A DNA stretch of 17,562 nucleotides, from positions 1-17,562 of the forward strand of contig JAGBGV010000125.1 of the NCBI GenBank assembly GCA_017935805.1, read 5' to 3'. This document shows positions 6,204-14,659 of this stretch, piece by piece. The DNA is from Clostridia bacterium (lineage in GTDB: Bacteria; Bacillota_A; Clostridia; Oscillospirales; CAG-272). Below the pieces are notes generated by a model. It saw only the letters and a program-made list of their open reading frames with translations. It searched no databases and was not told the DNA's origin. The position numbers and the translations under genes were made by a program. Numbering within the stretch: the first letter of the stretch is position 1; the number at the start of each line of letters is the position of its first letter.

Positions 6204-8633
6204 TTATTTTACTTCTGAAATGTGCCAGATTCTATCGGCATATTCGCGTATACTTCTGTCAGCGGAGAAGAATCCTGCTCCCGCGATATTGTTAAGAGAC
6301 TTCTTTGTCCATGCTGTCTGATCGTGGTAAGTGTCGATCATTGTGTTGAATGTGCTCATATAAGAATCAAAGTCAGCGAGACACATATAAGGGTCTGCAA
6401 TTCCGGGACTGTGGAGGAAGTAGTTATACATTGAAGTATAGTTGCATCCTCCGAATGTGCCCAGGAGTCTGTCGATAGTGCCCTTGAGTCTTTCGCTGCT
6501 GTTGTAATACTTGAGGGAGGAATAACCCTGCTTCCAGAGATCGTCAACCTCTTCAGCACGAAGACCGAAGATGTAGATGTTGTCATCTCCCACAGCATCC
6601 TTCATCTCGACGTTTGCACCGTCAAGTGTACCGAGAGTGAGCGCACCATTGACCATGAACTTCATACATCCTGTACCGCTGGCCTCTTTACCTGCAAGAG
6701 AGATCTGCTCACTGATATCAGTAGAAGGCATAAGAACTTCAGCTGTGCTTACGTTATAGTCCTCAAGATAGATGACACGGAGAATATCGCGCACCTTCTT
6801 ATCCTTTTCGATCTCCTCTCCCAGCTTCCAGATCAGCTTGATAATATCCTTCGCCTTGTAGTAACCGGGAGCAGCCTTACCGCCAAAGATGAATGTGGTA
6901 GGAGTATAGTTGCCGTGGGGATTAGCCTTGATCTCGTTGTACAAAGCAATGATCTTGAGCACGTTGAGAAGCTGACGCTTGTATTCGTGCATTCTCTTAA
7001 CCTGAACGTCAAATACGGAGCTTGTGTCAATAATCTTGCCTGTTTTAGCCTTGTAATATGCCGCGAAAGTTTCCTTGTTATCCTTCTTAATAGCGCGGAG
7101 TCTTTCGTGGATAGCGGTGTCGTCCTCATACTTCTTGAAGCCTGAAAGAAGCTCGAAATTCTTGCGATATTCAGGTCCGATAGTTTCGTCAAGGAGGGCT
7201 GTAAGTCCGGGGTTGGAGTAGCACAGCCAACGTCTCATAGCAATACCGTTTGTTACGTTGGTAAACTTGTACGGCATAGCCTTGTAATAGTCGTGGAATA
7301 CAGTGCGCTTCAGAATGTCGGAGTGAAGCTCTGATACACCGTTTACCGCATGGGAAGCCGCTACGCTGAGGTTAGCCATTCTTACCTGTGAATGAGCCAC
7401 GATAGCCATACGGGAAATTCTATCCCAGTCACCGGGATACATATTCCAGAGGTCAGCGCAAAGTCTGCGGTTGATCTCCTCAACGATCATATAGATTCTG
7501 GGCAGCTTCATCTTGAACAGGTATACGTTCCAGGATTCAAGCGCCTCGGGCAATACTGTGTGGTTTGTGTAGGACATTACGCGGGTAACGACGGACCACG
7601 CGGACTCCCACGAATAGGAGTAAACGTCCATGAGGATTCGCATAAGCTCGGGAATACACAGTGCAGGGTGAGTATCATTGATGTGGATAGCCACCTTGTC
7701 AGCAAAGTTATACAGTGTACCGTACTGTGCCAGGTGATCGGAGATTATGCTCTGAAGAGATGCGGATACAAGGAAATACTGCTGTGTAAGTCTGAGCAGC
7801 TTACCTTCTTCGTGATCGTCGGAAGGATAAAGCACCTTGGAGATGACTTCCGCATTGGATATCTCCTGAATAGCCTTAACGTATTCGCCCTGTGAGAACA
7901 GGTTCATGTTGAAGTTAGAGGTATCAACAGCCTTCCACAGACGGAGAACGTTTACCGCCTTGGAATCAGCGCCGGAGATCATCATATCATACGGTACAGC
8001 GCGAACTTCCTGATAGTTCTCGTATGTGAACTCGCATCTGCCGCTGTCCCAGCTTTCTCTTACTGTACCGCCGAGCTTGACATTGAATGCCTTGTCAGTT
8101 CTCGGAACAAGCCACGGGCTACCGTCACTCATCCAGTCATCGGGAAGCTCAACCTGGTTACCATCAATAATGCGCTGCTTGAACAGACCGTATTCGTAGC
8201 AAATGGAGAAGCCTGTTGCCGCATAATCAAGCGCGGTCAGGGAGTCCATAAAGCAAGCCGCAAGTCTGCCGAGACCGCCGTTTCCAAGACCCGGATCGGG
8301 CTCGAGCTCATATATTTTGTCAAGATCAAATCCCATGTCGGCAAGTACTTCTCTGTACTGATCCGCAACACCGAGATTCATCAGATTATTCTTAAGCTGA
8401 CGTCCCATGAGAAATTCCATGCACATATAGTACACTCTCTTGGGATGCTCGCGCTTTATATCCTCGCGGAAAACAGAGCGCTTTGAAGTAAGCAGATCCT
8501 TAGCACTGAGCATAGTGATCTTGTAGATCTGCTCTTCAGTTGCCTCACTCGGGCTGACCCCATAATAGTTTCTCAGCTTTGCTTCAAGATTTTCTCTGAT
8601 CTTTGCTACTGAGTAGTTGTTGTTTTTGTCCAT
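6204..8633 (-). CDS. glgP: Glycogen/maltodextrin phosphorylase
   Basis: This enzyme (family GT35) releases glucose-1-phosphate from the non-reducing ends of glycogen using orthophosphate and pyridoxal phosphate. The 809-residue length is normal for bacterial GlgP. Conserved blocks include EPDPGLGNGGLGRLAACF (111-128), the HINDTHPAL segment (317-325), QVKRMHEYKRQLLN (544-557), EDYNVSTAE (624-632) and the PLP site EASGTGCMKFMVNGA, where Lys658 should carry the cofactor. This site has Cys656 where muscle phosphorylase has Asn. The ATG has a moderate purine-rich site (AGGGGC) upstream. It lies between glgA and the GH13 gene in the same operon and supplies the degradation arm of the pathway. The 79-base gap upstream holds a stem-loop and a possible internal promoter. 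Confidence 0.96.
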   Translation of the reverse strand: MDKNNNYSVAKIRENLEAKLRNYYGVSPSEATEEQIYKITMLSAKDLLTSKRSVFREDIKREHPKRVYYMCMEFLMGRQLKNNLMNLGVADQYREVLADMGFDLDKIYELEPDPGLGNGGLGRLAACFMDSLTALDYAATGFSICYEYGLFKQRIIDGNQVELPDDWMSDGSPWLVPRTDKAFNVKLGGTVRESWDSGRCEFTYENYQEVRAVPYDMMISGADSKAVNVLRLWKAVDTSNFNMNLFSQGEYVKAIQEISNAEVISKVLYPSDDHEEGKLLRLTQQYFLVSASLQSIISDHLAQYGTLYNFADKVAIHINDTHPALCIPELMRILMDVYSYSWESAWSVVTRVMSYTNHTVLPEALESWNVYLFKMKLPRIYMIVEEINRRLCADLWNMYPGDWDRISRMAIVAHSQVRMANLSVAASHAVNGVSELHSDILKRTVFHDYYKAMPYKFTNVTNGIAMRRWLCYSNPGLTALLDETIGPEYRKNFELLSGFKKYEDDTAIHERLRAIKKDNKETFAAYYKAKTGKIIDTSSVFDVQVKRMHEYKRQLLNVLKIIALYNEIKANPHGNYTPTTFIFGGKAAPGYYKAKDIIKLIWKLGEEIEKDKKVRDILRVIYLEDYNVSTAEVLMPSTDISEQISLAGKEASGTGCMKFMVNGALTLGTLDGANVEMKDAVGDDNIYIFGLRAEEVDDLWKQGYSSLKYYNSSERLKGTIDRLLGTFGGCNYTSMYNYFLHSPGIADPYMCLADFDSYMSTFNTMIDTYHDQTAWTKKSLNNIAGAGFFSADRSIREYADRIWHISEVK

Positions 8634-8659
8634 ATTTTCTGCCCCTGAAATTTATTTCG

Positions 8660-8690
8660 GCGCAGTCCGGCAAAAATAGTCAGACTGCGC
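8660..8690 (-). other. Intercistronic stem-loop between glgA and glgP
   Basis: Perfect 8-bp arms GCGCAGTC (8660-8667) and GACTGCGC (8683-8690) enclose a 15-base loop. In the transcribed (-) direction the distal arm is followed by CGAAATAAATTT and not by a U-run. It is therefore more likely an mRNA processing or stability element, or a leaky attenuator, than an efficient terminator. Confidence 0.65.
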
Positions 8691-8709
8691 TGAATTTATC
8701 CTATATTAT

Positions 8710-8738
8710 ATTTTACCCGATTTTGTTGTATATATCAA
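8710..8738 (-). promoter_or_regulatory. Possible internal promoter for glgP
   Basis: On the - strand, TTGATA (8733-8738) and TAAAAT (8710-8715) are separated by exactly 17 bases, each one mismatch from consensus. The elements lie in the last codons of glgA, where the sequence is AT-rich, so a chance match is possible. A start near 8703 would give glgP a leader of about 70 bases that contains the stem-loop. Confidence 0.35.
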
Positions 8739-10152
8739 TATATCTTTTTGCCGAAACATTCCATGAAAAATCAACATTCATTGTGTTTTTCACCAAATTT
8801 CGCCATTTGGAATGATGGCAATACATGGAGATTGCATATTCAACAACGTGTTTCATATCGTGGGCATTGTAGTTTTTGAATGAAAAACCGTTGCCCGTTT
8901 CATCATATTCGTTAAAAGGACGGATTGTATCTGCAAGACCGCCGCACTCACGAACGATCGGAACCGTTCCGTACCTTGAGGCGATCATTTGTGCAAGTCC
9001 ACAGGGCTCACTCTTTGATGGCATAAGGAACATATCCGCTCCTGCGTAGAATTTCTTTGAGAGCGCCTTGTTGTACTCCAGCTTTACGCAGAATCTGTCG
9101 GGATGACGCTGTGCGAGGTCGTAGAAGAATCTCTCAAGCATCGGTTCCCCTGTGCCAAGCAGCACAAACTGTGCTGTTGTGCAAGTTATCAGCTCTTCAA
9201 TAACGCGCTTTACAAGGTCAAATCCCTTGTGAGACGCAAGACGTGAAACCATGGCAATAACAGGCACATCGGGATTTTCGGGAAGTCCGCAGGTTCGCTG
9301 AAGATCCGCCTTATCTATAGCCTTTCCGGAAAGGTCGTCTGCTGTAAAGTTTGCTGCTATATCAGGATCGGTCTCAGAATTGTAGTACCCTACATCAATA
9401 CCGTTGATAATACCGGTCAGCTTACCCTCCCAGTCGATCTGACGAAGGATATGGTGCAGCCCGCTTGCGTAGTACTCTGTGAGTATTTCACGTGAGTATG
9501 TGGGGCTTACGGTATTCACCATATCGGCACATGCGATTGCTCCTTTAAGAAGATTGATGCATCCGTTATATTCAACAATGCTTCTGTCCCATTCGGGAAG
9601 TTCAAACACGTCACCGAGGATTCCGAAATCAAACACACCTTGGTAGTCAATGTTGTGAATGGTAAACAAAGCGGAAATCCGTCTGTATTCCTCAAGATGA
9701 GCATACTTACGCTTCAAGTATATGACGGAAAGCGCGGTCTGCCAGTCATTTGCATGAAGTACATCGGGATAGAAGTTCACAGCTGCCATAAGCTCAAGCA
9801 CACATTTTGAGAAGAAAGCAAATCTTTCCGCGTCATCGAAGTTGCCGTACAGCATGCTTCTCTCAAAATAGTACAGATTATCAATAAAATAGAATGTCAC
9901 GCCATCGGATACTGTTTTCCAGATGCCGCAGTACTGATTTCTCCACGCAAGTCTGACAGTGGTTTCACACACAAGCTCCAGCTTGTCGAAGAACTTATCC
10001 CGAACAGCAGGATACATGGGGATCACCACTCTGATGTCTGCCGATTTACCAAGCTCTGCTTTAACAGCCTTGGGAAGAGATCCGACAACGTCTGCAAGTC
10101 CACCGGTTGAAATATACGGCAACGCTTCGGATGCTGCATACAATATTTTCAT
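8713..10152 (-). CDS. glgA: Glycogen synthase (ADP-glucose type, GT5)
   Basis: The enzyme elongates alpha-1,4-glucan chains using ADP-glucose made by GlgC/GlgD. I start it at the ATG at 10152 (479 residues, normal for GlgA), because MKILYAASEA is the usual N-terminus and GGGAG lies about 7 bases upstream. The open frame continues 18 codons further up but lacks conservation and would run through a stem-loop. Motifs: N-terminal STGGLADVVGSLPKA (15-29), HANDWQT (133-139), SRLASHKG with Lys309, and SEPCGLAQMIASRYG with Glu382, the counterpart of the conserved Glu377 of E. coli GlgA. Ser15 replaces the lysine of the KTGGL motif, which contacts ADP-glucose in the E. coli enzyme. The gene is bracketed by stem-loops on both sides. 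Confidence 0.95.
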   Translation of the reverse strand: MKILYAASEALPYISTGGLADVVGSLPKAVKAELGKSADIRVVIPMYPAVRDKFFDKLELVCETTVRLAWRNQYCGIWKTVSDGVTFYFIDNLYYFERSMLYGNFDDAERFAFFSKCVLELMAAVNFYPDVLHANDWQTALSVIYLKRKYAHLEEYRRISALFTIHNIDYQGVFDFGILGDVFELPEWDRSIVEYNGCINLLKGAIACADMVNTVSPTYSREILTEYYASGLHHILRQIDWEGKLTGIINGIDVGYYNSETDPDIAANFTADDLSGKAIDKADLQRTCGLPENPDVPVIAMVSRLASHKGFDLVKRVIEELITCTTAQFVLLGTGEPMLERFFYDLAQRHPDRFCVKLEYNKALSKKFYAGADMFLMPSKSEPCGLAQMIASRYGTVPIVRECGGLADTIRPFNEYDETGNGFSFKNYNAHDMKHVVEYAISMYCHHSKWRNLVKNTMNVDFSWNVSAKRYIDIYNKIG

Positions 10153-10178
10153 AAAATCTCCCTCTCTGTTATTCAGTT

Positions 10179-10210
10179 TGGCGTGAAGCAAAATCAATTG
10201 CCCCACGCCA
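10179..10210 (-). other. Strong intercistronic stem-loop between glgD and glgA
   Basis: Arms of 13 bases, 10179-10191 and 10198-10210, pair along their whole length (two G-U pairs when read on the - strand) around the 6-base loop TTGATT. No U-tract follows in the transcription direction (the next bases are AACTGAATAA). It lies 26 bases before the glgA start codon. It probably acts on mRNA processing or stability, or on the glgA translation rate. Confidence 0.7.
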
Positions 10211-10220
10211 CTTGTTTATA

Positions 10221-11354
10221 TTATATCATCTTACCTTTTGATACATAGAAGGGCTGTGCTTCAGCGCCTACAAGCATCGTGCCGTCGCGGATAACCGCAT
10301 TTTTGTCAGTTATTACATAATTGAGGAATGCACCGTCTCCTACGATAGTATCCTGCATGATAATGCTGTTCTTAACTGTAGCATTTCTGCCGATCTTTAC
10401 CCCGCGGAAGATGATGGAGTTCTCAACTGTACCCTCAATATAGCATCCGTCTGCGATCATAGAGCTGTCTACTCTTGCGGTGGGACTATAATATGCGGGA
10501 GTGGAGTTTCTTACCTTTGTAAGCACAGGACGGTTCTTTACATTGAACAGTGAATTTCTTGCATGAGCATTGGTGATAAGATCCATGCTGTGCTGGAAGT
10601 AGTCCACAAGAGATGATATGCAAGCAAAATAGCCATCATACTTGTATATGCGATAATTCATTCTCTCAAGATTGCGTGCGATTACGTCTCTTGTAAGACT
10701 GATGTGATCATATGCAACAGCTTCCGCAACGATCTGACGAAGATAAGCTGTGCTCATTACGATCATGTTAAGGCTGATATCCGCTTCACCCTCAAAGTTT
10801 ACAGGATAAGCAAGCACTCCGTTGAGTCTTCCCTCTTCGTCGGAATTATAAATTACGTTCAGCTTTGCTGTTTCCTTGGTCAGAGAAACCGTCTTGACTG
10901 CAAATGTCATATCTGCGCCCGTCTTGCGGTGATACTCGATCATGTCGTTAAAGTCGATATTGCAGATAACGTCACAGTCAGACAGAACAACATAGTCGTC
11001 AGTAATGCGGTTGATAGCGTTGCTTACGTTTTTCAGCGCCTCAAGACGTGTGGGATACAAATTTGTGTTCTTATCCGCATATGCGGTAATGTAAGGAGGC
11101 AGGATCTTGATACCGCCGGAGCGACGTGCAAGGTCCCAGTCCTTACCGGAGCCGATATGGTCCATGAGTGACTGATAGTTAAGATGTGTAATTACGCTGA
11201 TATTGTAAATGTTTGAGTTTACCATGTTGGATAAGGTAAAGTCAATGAAACGATAACGGCATCCAAAAGGCACGGACGCGATAGTACGCATTCTGGTAAG
11301 CTCCGGTATGTTATTATCGTGAATATTCGAGAAAATAATTCCTGATGCTGACAT
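10221..11354 (-). CDS. glgD: Glucose-1-phosphate adenylyltransferase, GlgD (regulatory-type) subunit
   Basis: GlgD is the GlgC paralogue of Firmicutes. It associates with GlgC in a hetero-oligomeric ADP-glucose pyrophosphorylase and raises its activity. The 377-residue product shares the FGCRYRFIDFTLSNMVNSNIY core (about 30-50) and the GSGKDWDLARRSGGIKILPPY region with GlgC. However, the nucleotide-binding GGxGxRL loop is missing (SNIHDNNIPELT at 9-20), and the catalytic SGDH of GlgC is changed to SDCD. It is therefore expected to be catalytically impaired alone. A left-handed beta-helix domain (about 285-370, repeated V/I-xx-SxI hexapeptides) closes the protein. It starts 20 bases after the glgC stop with a GGAG-type ribosome binding site. 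Confidence 0.94.
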   Translation of the reverse strand: MSASGIIFSNIHDNNIPELTRMRTIASVPFGCRYRFIDFTLSNMVNSNIYNISVITHLNYQSLMDHIGSGKDWDLARRSGGIKILPPYITAYADKNTNLYPTRLEALKNVSNAINRITDDYVVLSDCDVICNIDFNDMIEYHRKTGADMTFAVKTVSLTKETAKLNVIYNSDEEGRLNGVLAYPVNFEGEADISLNMIVMSTAYLRQIVAEAVAYDHISLTRDVIARNLERMNYRIYKYDGYFACISSLVDYFQHSMDLITNAHARNSLFNVKNRPVLTKVRNSTPAYYSPTARVDSSMIADGCYIEGTVENSIIFRGVKIGRNATVKNSIIMQDTIVGDGAFLNYVITDKNAVIRDGTMLVGAEAQPFYVSKGKMI

Positions 11355-11374
11355 TTTTGTACTCCGTCCTTTCC

Positions 11375-12580
11375 TTACTGTTTTTTCTCTTCAAGCCAAG
11401 CCGTGTTTACCATCTCGCCGCCGGCAACATCAGTTCCCGGACGAAGCTCTAGGTCAGAGCCAATAACAGTAATCTGTTCACCTGCGCTCTTCGTTCTGCC
11501 GATAACGCATCCTGCCCCGATAACGGTGTCACTGTCGATAATGGAGTAATTGATAGTCGTTCCCTCACCGATAGTTACGTTCTTCATGATGATGGAGTCC
11601 TTGATATATGCTCCGCGCGCTACCTTAACTCCGCTGGCAAGAACGGAATTCTCAACGATACCTTCGATATTACAGCCTTCGGTAATGAGAGAATTGGATA
11701 TTCTTGCATATTTGCCGATGGACTGGGGCGGATCGGAGTAGTTACGGGAGTAGATTCTCCAGTTTCTATCGCGAAGATCAAACTCTGGCGCCTCGCCAAG
11801 GAGGTCCATGTTAGCTTCCCACAGAGACTGGATCGTACCAACGTCCTTCCAATAGCCGCTGAATGGATAAGCGTACATCTTCATGCCGTCGTTCAGCATT
11901 TTGGGAATGATATTCTTACCAAAGTCCTTGGAGGAATTGGGGTCTGCCTCATCCTCAATAAGGTATTTGCTGAGCACGTCTCTGTTGAAGATATATATAC
12001 CCATAGACGCCTTGTTGCTCTTCGGTACCTTCGGCTTTTCCTCAAACTCAATTATCTTCATGTTATCATCAGTATTCATGATACCAAATCGGCTTGCTTC
12101 CTCAATCGGCACCTCAAGAACAGCAATAGTACAGTCAGCTCCCGTTTCTTTATGAGCTGTAAGCATCTTGTCATAGTCCATTTTATAGATATGGTCACCG
12201 GACAAGATCAGTACGTAATCGGGGTCGTAACGGTTAATAAAGTTCAGGTTCTGATAAATCGCATTAGCTGTTCCTTTATACCAGTCAGCGCCTTCCTTTC
12301 CCTGATAAGGAGGAAGAACTCTTACACCGCTCTGACCGCGGTCAAGGTCCCATGGGCGTCCGTTTCCGATATATTCGTTAAGCTGAAGCGGCTGATACTG
12401 TGTGAGTACACCAACTGTGTATATACCTGAGTTTACACAGTTGGAAAGAGGAAAGTCGATGATCCTGTACTTTCCGCCAAAAGGCACCGCCGGCTTAGCT
12501 GTCTTCTCAGTAAGCGTGTAAAGTCTGCTTCCCTGTCCACCGGCAAGGAGCATTGCTACACATTCCTGTTTCTTAAACAT
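11375..12580 (-). CDS. glgC: Glucose-1-phosphate adenylyltransferase, catalytic subunit
   Basis: GlgC makes ADP-glucose from glucose-1-phosphate and ATP, the committed step of bacterial glycogen synthesis. The 401-residue protein has the nucleotidyltransferase loop GGQGSRL (14-20), [15 protein letters not shown] (29-43), GTANAIYQN (103-111), the catalytic [10 protein letters not shown] block with Asp129, and the EFEEKP glucose-1-phosphate segment near 195. A left-handed beta-helix follows at about 290-390. A near-perfect ribosome binding site (GGAGGTCATC before the ATG) suggests high expression. It is the second gene of the operon, 39 bases after glgB and directly before its partner glgD. Allosteric effectors are not predictable from the sequence. 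Confidence 0.97.
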   Translation of the reverse strand: MFKKQECVAMLLAGGQGSRLYTLTEKTAKPAVPFGGKYRIIDFPLSNCVNSGIYTVGVLTQYQPLQLNEYIGNGRPWDLDRGQSGVRVLPPYQGKEGADWYKGTANAIYQNLNFINRYDPDYVLILSGDHIYKMDYDKMLTAHKETGADCTIAVLEVPIEEASRFGIMNTDDNMKIIEFEEKPKVPKSNKASMGIYIFNRDVLSKYLIEDEADPNSSKDFGKNIIPKMLNDGMKMYAYPFSGYWKDVGTIQSLWEANMDLLGEAPEFDLRDRNWRIYSRNYSDPPQSIGKYARISNSLITEGCNIEGIVENSVLASGVKVARGAYIKDSIIMKNVTIGEGTTINYSIIDSDTVIGAGCVIGRTKSAGEQITVIGSDLELRPGTDVAGGEMVNTAWLEEKKQ

Positions 12581-12619
12581 GATGACCTCCGTTAGTTATT
12601 ATTTCATAAGGTTGTGCTG

Positions 12620-14602
12620 TTAATAGTTTTGCTGTTTTTTCAGAATAACTCCGCCAAGTGCAGGCAGCGTTATATTGATAACATTCTTTTTATTGCCGTA
12701 TTCATCGGTAACGATGCGGGAGCGTATAGCCTCTTCATTCAGCCTGTTTTTGCCGCCGAATTCGTATCTGTCCGTAGTGAGTATCTCTTCGTATCTGCCC
12801 ATCTTCGGAACCTCCACCGTGAAGTCTCTTCTTTCAACAGGTGCAAAATTCAGAACAACAACGAGCTCCTTGCCCTTTTTGTCACGTCTGCGATACGCAA
12901 TGATATTCAGGTCAGCCATATCGGGATATATCCACTGGAAGCCATCCCATCCGTCGTCAATATCCCAAAGCTCTGAGCTCTTCAGGTACAGATGATTGAT
13001 GGCACGAACAAATCTCTGCATTTCGACGTGACGCGGGTAGTCGATCATAAACCACTCAAGCTGGTTCTGGAAATCCCACTCTCTAAACTGTGCAAATTCC
13101 GATCCCATAAACATGAGCTTTTTGCCGGGTAGCGTCATCATATACATGATAAGCGTTCTCATGCAGGCAAACTTGTCATCATACTCACCGAAGCACTTGT
13201 CCACCAGCGACTTTTTGCAGTGAACCACTTCATCGTGAGAGATCGGCAAAATATAGTTTTCGCTGAAGGCATACATAAGCGGGAATGTCAGCTTATTATG
13301 GTGATATTTGCGATGCACCGGGTCTGTCTTGACGTATTCAAAAACATCGTTCGCCCAGCCCATATTCCACTTGAAGTTGAATCCAAGTCCACCGTCATAT
13401 ACCGGCTTTGTGATCATCGGCCATGATGTGGATTCCTCGGCAATCATAAGTGCATCGGGGAATTCCCCAAACACAGCTGTATTGAGCTTTTTGAAGAATG
13501 CTATAGCTTCAAGGTTGTGGTTATTGCCCTCTGAGTTAGGAAGCCACTGTCCGGGCTTTCTGTCAAAGTCAAGATACAGCATTGCGGCAACTGCGTCTAT
13601 GCGAAGTCCGTCAACGTGATATTCTCTCATCCAGAACAACGCATTGGAAATGAGGAATGACTGAACCTCCGGACGTCCAACATCAAAGTAACGCGTACCC
13701 CAGACTTCGTTTTCCATTCGATCCCAGCCCTGATATTCGTACAGCGGCTGACCATCAAACTCAAAAAGACCGTGCTCATCCTTCGGGAAATGGGCAGGAA
13801 CCCAGTCGAGGATTACACCTATACCGCAGGAGTGCATTTTCTCAACAAAATATCTAAAATCCTCAGGCGTACCGAACCTGGATGTGGGTGCATAGTAGCC
13901 GGTTACCTGATATCCCCACGAACCGTCAAAGGGATGCTCGGTAATTGGAAGCAGTTCAACATGAGTGTAACCCATGTCCATAAGATAAGCAGACAATCTA
14001 TCGGCAATCTCGCGGTAATTAAGATAGTTTTCACCGCCAACTGTACTCTTGCCGTCTCTTGTGCGCCATGAGCCGAGATGAACCTCATAAATATTCATCG
14101 GTGCGCTGTAAAAGTGATTAACTTTCGGCTTGAATCCGCGGGTTTTGGGACAAAGTATCGCTCTGCGTTTTTTCATCCACTCCTCGTCATTCCATGTGTA
14201 TCCCGAAAGATCAGTTACAATGGATGCTGTTTTGGAAAGAGTCTCTGAATGGAATGCAAACGGGTCTGACTTCAGATGAGTCTCACCGTTTTGCCCTGTA
14301 ACCGCATATTTATAATATTTGCCCACGAAGGATTCAGATGATTCCAGCGTAGTTTCCCATACCCCGGAATCAGTCACCCTCATCATCGGCTGACCGTAGT
14401 CCCATCCGGTGATGTCCGACATAAGTGAGATAGATTTTGCATTAGGTGCCCAGACACGAAAAATGCATCTGTAGCACTCCCCCACTTTTGATTCGTGTGC
14501 ACCCATGTAATCGTATGAAGTAAAATTAGTGCCTTGATGGAAGAGATACGCCGGAAGAGATGTATCCTCATTCGGCAGATTTGTTTTTTCTAAGATATCC
14601 AT
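12620..14602 (-). CDS. glgB: 1,4-alpha-glucan branching enzyme
   Basis: GlgB cuts alpha-1,4 chains and rejoins them as alpha-1,6 branches (GH13 with an N-terminal CBM48). The frame is open up to 14659, but the promoter -10 box lies at 14631-14636, so upstream in-frame starts would not be transcribed. The ATG at 14602 is chosen because AGGATGG lies 8 bases upstream; the ATG at 14614 is possible but too near the Shine-Dalgarno sequence. From 14602 the protein is 660 residues: CBM48-like region about 45-135, then the barrel with EVHLGSWR (173-180), DWVPAHFP (266-273), DGLRIDAV with nucleophile Asp336, the IAEEST acid/base motif (about 387-392) and SHDEVVH with Asp457. It is first in the operon, and the downstream genes depend at least partly on its promoter. 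Confidence 0.95.
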   Translation of the reverse strand: MDILEKTNLPNEDTSLPAYLFHQGTNFTSYDYMGAHESKVGECYRCIFRVWAPNAKSISLMSDITGWDYGQPMMRVTDSGVWETTLESSESFVGKYYKYAVTGQNGETHLKSDPFAFHSETLSKTASIVTDLSGYTWNDEEWMKKRRAILCPKTRGFKPKVNHFYSAPMNIYEVHLGSWRTRDGKSTVGGENYLNYREIADRLSAYLMDMGYTHVELLPITEHPFDGSWGYQVTGYYAPTSRFGTPEDFRYFVEKMHSCGIGVILDWVPAHFPKDEHGLFEFDGQPLYEYQGWDRMENEVWGTRYFDVGRPEVQSFLISNALFWMREYHVDGLRIDAVAAMLYLDFDRKPGQWLPNSEGNNHNLEAIAFFKKLNTAVFGEFPDALMIAEESTSWPMITKPVYDGGLGFNFKWNMGWANDVFEYVKTDPVHRKYHHNKLTFPLMYAFSENYILPISHDEVVHCKKSLVDKCFGEYDDKFACMRTLIMYMMTLPGKKLMFMGSEFAQFREWDFQNQLEWFMIDYPRHVEMQRFVRAINHLYLKSSELWDIDDGWDGFQWIYPDMADLNIIAYRRRDKKGKELVVVLNFAPVERRDFTVEVPKMGRYEEILTTDRYEFGGKNRLNEEAIRSRIVTDEYGNKKNVINITLPALGGVILKKQQNY

Positions 14603-14626
14603 TTTATCATCCATCCTTTCTCTTAC

Positions 14627-14646
14627 CACAATTATACAATATTGTG
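14627..14646. promoter_or_regulatory. Inverted repeat over the -10 box of the glgB promoter (possible operator)
   Basis: Perfect 6-bp arms CACAAT (14627-14632) and ATTGTG (14641-14646) flank 8 bases and overlap the TATAAT box and spacer. A shorter ACAATATTGT palindrome lies within the same stretch. The position suits a repressor that blocks polymerase, but AT-richness makes chance symmetry plausible. Confidence 0.4.
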
Positions 14647-14659
14647 AACCATTTTTCAA
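14631..14659 (-). promoter_or_regulatory. Sigma-A promoter of the glycogen operon
   Basis: On the - strand TTGAAA (14654-14659) and TATAAT (14631-14636) are separated by exactly 17 bases, giving a near-consensus vegetative promoter. The start site should fall near 14623-14624. The leader is then only about 10 to 22 bases and leaves room for one Shine-Dalgarno sequence, which supports the short glgB start. Confidence 0.85.

Noticed and set aside
7392..7895. 167-codon open frame on the + strand inside glgP
   Set aside because: It is antisense to a fully conserved phosphorylase, shows no recognisable domain or good ribosome binding site, and is explained by the codon use of the real gene.
10153..10206. 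Longer glgA start 18 codons upstream
   Set aside because: The extra residues are not conserved and lie across the stem-loop; the ATG at 10152 has a proper ribosome binding site and the usual MKILYAASEA N-terminus.
10220..10225. TATAAT at the glgD stop codon as a glgA promoter
   Set aside because: No acceptable -35 hexamer lies at the proper distance, so the match alone is not enough in AT-rich sequence.
12614..14071. Several + strand open frames of 60-120 codons inside glgB
   Set aside because: They overlap the conserved branching enzyme on the other strand and have no family resemblance or ribosome binding sites.
14603..14659. Longer glgB start at 14659
   Set aside because: The stretch contains the -10 and -35 boxes of the glgB promoter, so it would not be in the mRNA.
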